A DNA stretch of 64,000 bases from an uncultured Collinsella sp. (GTDB lineage: Bacteria > Actinomycetota > Coriobacteriia > Coriobacteriales > Coriobacteriaceae), in the NCBI GenBank assembly GCA_902494555.1, contig CABUTR010000002.1, positions 1 through 64,000 on the forward strand, written 5' to 3'. Made by a program: the position numbers and the translations under genes. The notes under the pieces are model-generated. The model worked only from the letters and a program-made list of their open reading frames with translations, ran no database searches and was not told where the DNA came from. Below, one piece after another: positions 58,133-64,000 of the stretch (positions are counted from its first letter, which is position 1; every line of letters begins with the position of its first letter).

Positions 58133-58156
58133 GTCGTTTAAGACCGTCGCATGTGA

Positions 58157-59140
58157 CTAGTTCACTTCGACGGGTTTGGCGCCGGGATAGCGCTCCTCAA
58201 AGTCTAGGCGGTACTTATTGTCATTGGTGCCCGCCACGTTGTCGCGCGACAGCGGCGCCACGATCTCATTCTTGTGGTCCGCAGGCTTGGCGTATTTCAG
58301 GCTAATCTCCCAGGCATCACAGATTGCGTCAATGCGGTGATCCAGGTCGTCGTACAGGGCAACGATGTCTTTCCAGGAGCTGTAGTTCTTGGAGCTCGTC
58401 GGAACGTCTAGGTCCTCGACGATGTCGTAATACTGCTCGATGGTGTCCTCCGTGCGCTCGGCGACGTCGGCGAGATTTTGACGGGTGGTGCGATCTTCTT
58501 CCAGATAGCTGCCGTTGAAGTTCTGCGCGCAGCCACGGACGTAGTTGTCGAGGTCTTCGAGCAAGTCGTAGTATTCGCTCAATCGGCGGTAAAGGTTCTG
58601 CTCGGAGAGCGTTGCTTCGCCGCCATCCTCGCCGTCATCGTCATCATCGTCGTACAGGCTGTTGGGATCGCCGAGAGGCTTTAGGTCATCGTCGTCGACG
58701 TCATGGTGCAGCTTAGCTACCTCGGCAGTCGTCTGCGTGGCGGCGTTGTCGAAAGGCTTGATCACAAAGAAAACGACCAGGGCGATGATGATCGCCACCA
58801 GCACAACGATAACGGCGATAAGCGGCCCGGTGCCGCTCTTTTTGGGAGCGGGGGTCTGTGGCGAAGCGGGCGCGTATGCGGGAGCCGGCTGCTGTTGGGA
58901 CGAACCGCTCGCGACGGGTATACGCTGCGTGGTCTCGACGGCCGCGGGACTTGCGGCGGGGTCGGGGCGATAGGCGAGGGGGTCGTCCGCCTTGGCTTGC
59001 GGCGTATCGAGGGAACCGGTCTGCTCAAAAGCGGGCTGGCTATCGCTCGCGGTTGTTTGCTCAACGGGTGCACCGCACGAGGTGCAGAACTTGGCATCAT
59101 CTGCAAGAAGTTTGCCGCACGAGGCGCAATACCGAGACAT
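58157..59140 (-). CDS. Zinc-ribbon membrane protein with acidic extracytoplasmic domain
   Basis: 327 residues from the ATG at 59140 (aaaggag five bases upstream). N-terminal zinc ribbon with Cys5-x2-Cys8 and Cys19-x2-Cys22 (YCASCGK, FCTSCGA); Pro/Ala/Gln-rich linker; one membrane helix at about 105-127; then an Asp/Glu-rich region (DDDDDDGEDGG at about 170) and helices with DLLEDLDNYVRGCAQNF, NLADVAERTEDTIEQYYDI. Zinc-ribbon plus single-helix proteins are common and often in stress or envelope roles. I do not recognise the outer domain. Two -10-like elements lie upstream in a tandem duplication. Confidence 0.82.
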   Translation of the reverse strand: MSRYCASCGKLLADDAKFCTSCGAPVEQTTASDSQPAFEQTGSLDTPQAKADDPLAYRPDPAASPAAVETTQRIPVASGSSQQQPAPAYAPASPQTPAPKKSGTGPLIAVIVVLVAIIIALVVFFVIKPFDNAATQTTAEVAKLHHDVDDDDLKPLGDPNSLYDDDDDDGEDGGEATLSEQNLYRRLSEYYDLLEDLDNYVRGCAQNFNGSYLEEDRTTRQNLADVAERTEDTIEQYYDIVEDLDVPTSSKNYSSWKDIVALYDDLDHRIDAICDAWEISLKYAKPADHKNEIVAPLSRDNVAGTNDNKYRLDFEERYPGAKPVEVN

Positions 59141-59162
59141 TGCCACTCCTTTCGCCACATTT

Positions 59163-59252
59163 CAATGCAATACGACGATTATACCCAGCGTCCAAAATTC
59201 CCCATCACAATGCAATACGACGATTATACCCAGCGTCCAAAATTCCCCATCA
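59163..59252. repeat. Exact 45-bp tandem duplication carrying a promoter element
   Basis: Units 59163-59207 and 59208-59252 are identical. On the minus strand each contains TATAAT (59183-59178 and 59228-59223), 38 and 83 bp from the start codon of the zinc-ribbon gene, so the duplication may have doubled its promoter. The family A palindrome starts one base later. Confidence 0.9.
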
Positions 59253-59253
59253 T

Positions 59254-59322
59254 AAGTTGCGGTGAAATAGGGACTGTTCGGCGGTCTTAGAGCTTCAATC
59301 AGTCCCTATTTCACCGCAACTT
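59254..59322. repeat. 69-bp palindromic repeat, family A copy 3
   Basis: Arms aagttgcggtgaaataggga... and ...tatttcaccgcaactt are perfectly complementary over 23 bp, the best-preserved of the three copies. It lies between divergent genes, unlike copies 1 and 2, and one base after the 45-bp duplication. Confidence 0.92.
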
Positions 59323-59425
59323 TGGAAAGGCACCTTTAGCCATTGGGGACGCGCCGAGCACTGGGGTATCATGGCTTGGTTGCTATAACTTGCATTTTCG
59401 CGCCTTGTAGGAAGGGGCTGCGCCC

Positions 59426-60109
59426 ATGGCTTTTGAGCCCGCTCAACATAGCTTTATCACGCTCGAGGGCGTCGATGGCGCCGGCAAGTCCACGCAGGCG
59501 CGCCTGCTTGCCCGCGCTCTTGAACTCGCTGGCTACCAGGTTGTGAGCCTGCGCGAGCCGGGCGGTACCGCCATCAGCGAAAAGATCCGTGCTCTGCTGC
59601 TCGACCCCGCCAACACGGCGATGGGTGACACCTGCGAGCTGCTGCTCTACGAGGCGGCGCGTGCCCAGCTGGTACACGAGGTCATCGCCCCCGCCCTTGC
59701 GGCCGGCAAGGTGGTCCTGTGCGACCGTTTCTACGATTCCACGACCTGCTATCAGGCGTTTGCCGATGGTCTCGACCGTCAAATGGTACGCGATGCCAAC
59801 AACCTGGCTGTCGCCGGTACGCATCCGGCGCTCACGCTCGTCTACCACATCACGCCCGAGCAGGCGGCGCTACGCATGGCAGCCCGTGGCGCGGCAGATC
59901 GCATGGAGGCAAAAGGCATGACCTTCCAAGAGCGCGTCTACCAGGGATTTTGCGCCATTGCCGCCGAGGAACCAAACCGCGTAAAGCTCATCGACGCGAC
60001 CGCGACCGTCGAGGAAGTCTTTGAGAAGACGGTCGAGCAGATTCGCGCGTACGGTCTCGACATTCCGCAAGATGCCGTCGCCGCCGCGCTTGCCAAGGAG
60101 GCCGAGTAA
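59426..60109 (+). CDS. tmk: Thymidylate kinase
   Basis: 227 residues. P-loop FITLEGVDGAGKSTQARLL (Walker A GVDGAGKST), then LREPGGTAISEKIR (the DR/E-P-G motif), CDRFYDSTTCYQAFADGLD and the lid region AARGAADRMEAKGMTFQERVYQGF. It phosphorylates dTMP to dTDP. aggaaggggc precedes ATG 59426. It ends one base before holB, an order shared by many Gram-positives. Confidence 0.96.
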   Translation: MAFEPAQHSFITLEGVDGAGKSTQARLLARALELAGYQVVSLREPGGTAISEKIRALLLDPANTAMGDTCELLLYEAARAQLVHEVIAPALAAGKVVLCDRFYDSTTCYQAFADGLDRQMVRDANNLAVAGTHPALTLVYHITPEQAALRMAARGAADRMEAKGMTFQERVYQGFCAIAAEEPNRVKLIDATATVEEVFEKTVEQIRAYGLDIPQDAVAAALAKEAE

Positions 60110-60110
60110 C

Positions 60111-61238
60111 ATGGACCCCGCTCAGGCAAGCCTGCTGGCCAAGCTCGACACCCAAGAGCGCGTGCGCGACTTTTTGACCAATGCCGTCGCCAGCGGTCGC
60201 GCATCGCACGCCTACCTGTTTTTGGGCGCGCCCGGCGCGGGCAAGCTCGACGCTGCGTGGGCGCTCGCCCAAGCCTTCCTGTGCGAGCAGGATGGCTGCG
60301 GCTCATGCGATAGCTGCGTGCGCGTCGCCCGCCATACGCACCCCGACGTGCACTATTACACGCCCGAGAGTGCCACTGGCTACCTCATCGCCCAGACCCG
60401 CGAGCTGCTCGATGACGTGCCTCTGGCGCCCATCCGTGCCAAGGCCAAGGTCTACATCATCGACCGTGCCGAGCAGCTGCGTGCCAACACCGCCAACGCA
60501 CTGCTCAAAACGCTCGAGGAGCCGCCCGAGGGCGTCATGTTCATCCTGTTGGGCACCTCCGCCGACGTGATGCTGCCCACTATCGTGAGTCGTTGCCAGT
60601 GCGTGCCGTTTCGGCTGGTGTCGCCCGCCGTGGCCGCGCAGGCCGTGAGCCGCGCGACGGGTCAGGATCTCGCACGTTGTCGCATGGCGGTCGCCGTGGC
60701 GGGGAGTCCCACGCATGGCATCGAGTTCCTCAAGAGCGCCGAGCGCCAGGACGCCCGCCGTCAGATGGTTCGCGCCATCGATTCGCTTATCGCCGCCGAC
60801 GAGGCCGACGTGCTCAGCCGCGCCAAGTCACTCATCGTCGCCGTTAAGGCGCCGCTCGCCGAGGTCAAGTCCACGCAGGAAAAGGTGCTCGAGCAAAACG
60901 CCGACTACTTGTCGCGTGGAGCATTGAAGCAGCTTGAGGACCGCAACAAGCGCGAACTCAACGCGCGCGAGCGTTCGGGTATCATGGAAGCGCTGGCGAG
61001 CGCGCGGACGCTCATGCGCGACGTGCTGCTGACGCTTCAGGACGAGGCGGCCGACGTGGTGAACGAAGACGTGCGCGACACGATCGGTCGGCTTGCCGCC
61101 GCGACGAATGTTGCGGGTGCCACGCGGGCGCTCGAGGCAGTTGCGACCGCCGAGCGCAACATCGCCAGAAACGTTACTCCCCAGCTGGCCATCGAGGTCA
61201 TGCTGTTCGATATCAGGAAGGCACTGAAATGCCGTTAG
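60111..61238 (+). CDS. holB: DNA polymerase III subunit delta' (clamp loader)
   Basis: 375 residues from ATG 60111 (caaggagg upstream in tmk). AAA+ fold: SHAYLFLGAPGAGKLDAAWALAQ, zinc site CEQDGCGSCDSCVRVARHTHPDV, IDRAEQLRANTANALLKTLEEPPEGVMFILL, and SRCQCVPF (sensor Arg region). The Walker A-like GAPGAGK is better preserved than in E. coli delta'. It loads the sliding clamp with delta and tau. It overlaps ricT by ten bases, so translation is coupled. Confidence 0.95.
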   Translation: MDPAQASLLAKLDTQERVRDFLTNAVASGRASHAYLFLGAPGAGKLDAAWALAQAFLCEQDGCGSCDSCVRVARHTHPDVHYYTPESATGYLIAQTRELLDDVPLAPIRAKAKVYIIDRAEQLRANTANALLKTLEEPPEGVMFILLGTSADVMLPTIVSRCQCVPFRLVSPAVAAQAVSRATGQDLARCRMAVAVAGSPTHGIEFLKSAERQDARRQMVRAIDSLIAADEADVLSRAKSLIVAVKAPLAEVKSTQEKVLEQNADYLSRGALKQLEDRNKRELNARERSGIMEALASARTLMRDVLLTLQDEAADVVNEDVRDTIGRLAAATNVAGATRALEAVATAERNIARNVTPQLAIEVMLFDIRKALKCR

Positions 61239-62929
61239 TCGTACCCGTTAAGTTTACCTACGCCTCGCGCGACCTGTGGTTCGACCCGCAGGATCTGGAT
61301 ATCCTCGAGGCCGATTATGCCATTTGCTCCACCGAGCGCGGAACCGAGATCGGCCTGGTCACGGCCGATCCCTTTGAGGTGCCGCAAGACGAGATCGGTC
61401 AGCCGCTTAAGCCCGTGCTGCGCGTGGCGAGCGACATCGACCTGCAGCTTGCCGACGACCTGGCCATCCAAGGCGACGAGGCCATGGTCGACTTCCGCCG
61501 CCTGGTCAAGGAGCTCGACCTCGAGATGAAGCCGGTGGGCGTCGAGTACCTGTTTGGCGGCGAGAAGGCCGTGTTCTACTTTGCGGCAGAGGAGCGCGTC
61601 GATTTTCGCCAGCTCGTCAAGGATCTGTCCTCGACGCTGCACATTCGCGTCGACATGCGCCAGATCGGCGTGCGCGACGAGACCCGCCTGGTGGGCGGCT
61701 ATGCCCAGTGCGGCCAGGAGCTCTGTTGCACGCGCTTTGGCGGACAGTTTGAGCCCGTCTCGATCCGCATGGCAAAAGAGCAGGACCTGCCGCTCAATTC
61801 CTCCAAGATCAGCGGCGTGTGCGGCCGCCTGATGTGCTGCCTGCGCTACGAGTTCGAGGCCTACAAGGACTTTAAGAGCCGTGCGCCCAAAAAGAAGACG
61901 CTCATCGATACGCCGCTCGGCAAGGCGCGTATTCAGGAATATGACACGCCGCGTGAGCAGCTGGTGCTGCGCCTGGAGAACGGCAAGGTTTTTAAGGTCA
62001 ACCTAGCCGATATGACCTGCTCGGAGGGCTGCAAAAAGAAGGCCGCCGAGCAGGGCTGCAACTGCCGCCCCGACTGCGTGACGCGCGACGTGCTCGAGCG
62101 CATCGAGTCGCCCGAGATGCGCCTGGCGCTCATGGAACTCGATCGCGAGAACGGCGTCGACGTGGGCGATGGCCTGTCGAGTGCCGACCGTCTTGCCGGC
62201 ACGTCGATGCCCAAGCGTCGTCGTCGCGATGCCGAATCCGATGCTCGCGCCGGTCAGGGCCAGGGCGAGAGCCGTGGCCGTGGAAAGGGTCGTGGCAATG
62301 CCGCAGCGCCCGAGGCCGAGGAGGCCGCCGGTGGCCGTCGCCGCCGCAAGCGCGCGGGTTCGGGCGATGCCGGTGAGACCGCTTCCGCAGGCAAGAATTC
62401 CCCCCGCGAGCGCGAGGCTCAGCAGCCCCAGCAGCAGAATCGCGGCGGTGGCATGAACCCCACACGACGTCGCCGCCGTCATCTGTCGAGCGAGGAGCGC
62501 GAGGACGCCTTCCGCGCCGCAGCTGCTCGCGAGGCTGGTGCCACTTCCAAGGGCGCCTCGGCCTCCGATGCACCTGCCGACAAGGGCGGCAAGTCACGTG
62601 GCGAGGAGGAGCGCGCGCCGCGTCCGCGCCGGCGCCATTCCTCGGGCGCGCAACAGAAGCCCTCAGTGCCTTCCGTTGCCGATCAGGTCTCGGATGGTGA
62701 GGTCAAGGTCACGCGCCGTCGTCCCGGAGATGGCGGGGGAGCGGCTGCCAAGGCTCCGCGTGGCGTCGCTCGCGACGAGCGCGAGCCGCGCGAGGATCGC
62801 GGTGGCGAGGGCTCGGCCGACCAGGGCCAAAAGCGCCGTCGCCGTCGCCGTTCCCGCAAGCCGCGCCAGAATGGTGGCGAGGGCTCGACCCCGTCTTCGT
62901 CCGCACCACAACCGCCCGCCGGCGAATAA
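61229..62929 (+). CDS. ricT: PSP1-domain protein RicT (YaaT) with a long Arg/Gly-rich tail
   Basis: 566 residues; homologues are usually ~270-300. Residues 1-~310 are the PSP1/RicT domain: VVPVKFTYASRDLWFDP, VDFRRLVKELDLEMKPVGVEYLFGGEKAVFYFAAEERVDFRQLVKDLSSTLHIRVDMRQIGVRDETRLVGGYAQCGQELCC, then GRLMCCLRYE (cysteines that in RicT carry an iron-sulphur cluster). From about 330 the chain is disordered, rich in Arg, Gly, Ala and Ser with Arg-Arg-Arg clusters. RicT with RicA/RicF aids RNase Y in mRNA maturation and adjusts phosphorelay flow in Bacillus. Third gene of the tmk-holB operon, as in firmicutes. Confidence 0.92.
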   Translation: MPLVVPVKFTYASRDLWFDPQDLDILEADYAICSTERGTEIGLVTADPFEVPQDEIGQPLKPVLRVASDIDLQLADDLAIQGDEAMVDFRRLVKELDLEMKPVGVEYLFGGEKAVFYFAAEERVDFRQLVKDLSSTLHIRVDMRQIGVRDETRLVGGYAQCGQELCCTRFGGQFEPVSIRMAKEQDLPLNSSKISGVCGRLMCCLRYEFEAYKDFKSRAPKKKTLIDTPLGKARIQEYDTPREQLVLRLENGKVFKVNLADMTCSEGCKKKAAEQGCNCRPDCVTRDVLERIESPEMRLALMELDRENGVDVGDGLSSADRLAGTSMPKRRRRDAESDARAGQGQGESRGRGKGRGNAAAPEAEEAAGGRRRRKRAGSGDAGETASAGKNSPREREAQQPQQQNRGGGMNPTRRRRRHLSSEEREDAFRAAAAREAGATSKGASASDAPADKGGKSRGEEERAPRPRRRHSSGAQQKPSVPSVADQVSDGEVKVTRRRPGDGGGAAAKAPRGVARDEREPREDRGGEGSADQGQKRRRRRRSRKPRQNGGEGSTPSSSAPQPPAGE

Positions 62930-62992
62930 CGCCCGCGAGCGGATTTAACCCGCCTTGCCCCAATCGCGTCGGGGTACCATAGCGCTAAATCA

Positions 62993-63028
62993 ACAACCCT
63001 CCCTGCGACCGAACGTAGGGAGGGTTGT
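62993..63028 (+). promoter_or_regulatory. Hairpin sequestering the comF ribosome site
   Basis: 12-bp perfect stem acaaccctccct (62993-63004) / agggagggttgt (63017-63028) with a 12-nt loop. The right arm contains agggaggg, the ribosome site of the TTG start at 63032, so the folded RNA would hide it. No T run follows, so a simple terminator is less likely. Confidence 0.7.
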
Positions 63029-63031
63029 GTC

Positions 63032-63838
63032 TTGAAGAGCCATCTGAACATATTGAGCCGTCTGCAGGGTGCCGGTGCCCTACCGTTTGCGGACGAATTG
63101 CTACCGTTTGCCGAGCGGGTGGCACGCGAGGCGCTCGAGGCATTGTCGCCAACACGATGTGCCGGCTGCGAGCGCGCCGGTGCGCTTATTTGCCAAGACT
63201 GTTTGGCCGCGCTCACGCTCATCGACCCACGTCATAGCTGCACCCGATGCGGCGCCCCGTTTGGGGATTTGCTGTGCACTGAGTGTTCGGTCGAGGGCAC
63301 GTCCTCGGCAATGGCGGAGGCGCTCGACCGCTGCCTGGCGTGCGCCGTCTATGCGCATCCGCTGCCGCGCATCATTAAAGCGTACAAGGATGCGGGCGAG
63401 CGACGTCTGGCTCCGTATCTGGCGGAGCTGCTCTACGACACCGCCCTGCATGCCCAGGTCGTAGCGCCCGAACGCTTAGGAGGTGTGCTGTCCGGTGCGG
63501 ATGCGGTGGTGTTTGTGCCTGCGACGGCGGCAGCGTTTCGGCGGCGTGGTTTTGATCATATGGAGGCTATTGCGCGCCCATTTTGCGAGCTGTCGGGTGT
63601 TCCCCTGCTCGATGCTCTCGTCAAGTACGGGCATGGCGACCAGCGCGAACTCGGTCGTGAGGAGCGCCGCGAGCGTGCCCAAGGCATGTACGAGACGGTT
63701 GAGGACGTGCACGGCCGCCGCCTGCTGCTTATCGATGACGTTATCACCACGGGTGCGACGATGGCCGCGGCTTCGGCGGAACTCAAGCGCGCCGGCGCTG
63801 CGGCAGTCGATGGCCTCGCTATCGCACGCGTTTGGTAG
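63032..63838 (+). CDS. ComF-family phosphoribosyltransferase-like protein
   Basis: 268 residues from TTG 63032. Two N-terminal CxxC pairs (CAGCERAGALICQDCL, CTRCGAPFGDLLCTEC) form the zinc-finger region of ComFC; the PRTase domain has VVFVPATAAAFRRRGFDHMEAIARPF and the PRPP loop LLLIDDVITTGATMAAASAELKRAGA. ComFC is needed for DNA uptake in competent bacteria and is related to purine salvage enzymes; in non-competent bacteria its role is unclear. No other competence gene is in the window. An inverted repeat covers its ribosome site. Confidence 0.9.
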   Translation: MKSHLNILSRLQGAGALPFADELLPFAERVAREALEALSPTRCAGCERAGALICQDCLAALTLIDPRHSCTRCGAPFGDLLCTECSVEGTSSAMAEALDRCLACAVYAHPLPRIIKAYKDAGERRLAPYLAELLYDTALHAQVVAPERLGGVLSGADAVVFVPATAAAFRRRGFDHMEAIARPFCELSGVPLLDALVKYGHGDQRELGREERRERAQGMYETVEDVHGRRLLLIDDVITTGATMAAASAELKRAGAAAVDGLAIARVW

Positions 63839-63925
63839 GGGTGGTTTTGTGGCAGTGAAGATAGCGCGTGCGGCCCGTCCCGACCTGCGAAATCTGTACT
63901 CGCGATGCGAATAACGCCCCTAACC

Positions 63926-63954
63926 TTAAACTTTAGCTTGAACTTAGCTATAAT
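63926..63954 (+). promoter_or_regulatory. Candidate promoter at the right edge
   Basis: TTAAAC (63926-63931), 17-bp spacer and TATAAT (63949-63954). It reads into sequence beyond the window; no start codon for the next gene is visible before 64000. Confidence 0.45.
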
Positions 63955-64000
63955 GCGCTTCGTTCCTACCAGGCTGTGGTTGCGGACGGACGAAATGCCC

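Noticed and set aside
58703..59290. Plus-strand frame that translates the 45-bp duplication into a repeated peptide
   Set aside because: Antisense to the zinc-ribbon gene and reads through a promoter region; not a repeat protein.
63849..63914. 21-residue frame from GTG after comF
   Set aside because: Very short, weak spacing to any ribosome site, no similarity that I can see; could be a leader peptide but unsupported.
1..64000. CRISPR array, prophage or complete insertion sequence
   Set aside because: No regularly spaced identical repeats with unique spacers beyond the three 33-bp-spaced copies at 15144, no phage structural genes, no transposase or integrase.

Overview
The window is high-GC bacterial DNA with dense, short-spaced operons. 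It most resembles a gut Coriobacteriia genome such as Collinsella. This rests on gene content and order, not on a database search. One supporting block is mazG / eno / DivIC-like / ppx, an order typical of actinobacteria, here interrupted by an inserted ATPase gene. Starts at GTG and TTG are common (hisH, uppP, tatA/B, topoisomerase, comF).

Layout. 1-1893: end of a FrlB-like SIS gene and a FrlC-like TIM-barrel gene. 2295-10397: a full histidine operon, hisZG (fused)-D-C-B-H-A-F-I-E, with a convergent PHP-type histidinol phosphatase (10518-11429) supplying the one missing step. 11769-13724: LarC C-terminal-like protein, YfcE-like phosphoesterase, MazG. 13764-15131: lower-GC AAA ATPase with a nuclease-like C-terminus and three 33-bp-spaced repeats at its start. 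15504-20487: enolase, divisome protein, Ppx/GppA, tRNA-Leu, membrane-anchored helical protein, lone PTS IIB, VOC protein. 20542-28899: two-component system with a UBA-like membrane protein, small membrane protein, phosphoesterase, GluQ, DUF2207 membrane protein, GNAT. 29177-38716: PurH, unknown protein, BceRS-like two-component system, universal stress protein, UppP, PcrA/UvrD helicase. 38810-40810: a low-GC two-gene cassette (winged-helix protein plus nucleotidyltransferase) between two near-identical terminators; it looks like a type IV, AbiE/MenAT-class toxin-antitoxin pair. 40978-47873: mannose-6-P isomerase, GntR regulator, 6-phospho-beta-glucosidase with lactose/cellobiose PTS IIC-IIB-IIA, ROK glucokinase. 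48040-58034: Mn pyrophosphatase, NhaA, aminotransferase, STAS protein, TatA/B-TatC, HypA-HypB, archaeal-type topoisomerase I. 58157-63838: zinc-ribbon membrane protein, tmk-holB-ricT operon, ComF.

The least expected feature is the intergenic DNA. About sixteen palindromic elements of several families lie between genes, many with a GGGAC-type core. They include three 69-bp copies with conserved arms and variable loops, three 29-bp copies, two ~116-bp copies (one inside the his operon), and a two-copy family around a GGGGTCAGGTT motif. No transposase is present in the window. They look like REP/BIME-type sequences or small non-autonomous elements moved by an enzyme encoded elsewhere, some now serving as terminators. 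Two larger palindromes (33769-33861 and 40831-40961) each lie 13-16 bp beyond the stop codon of a minus-strand gene.

No CRISPR array, prophage, rRNA or complete insertion sequence was seen.
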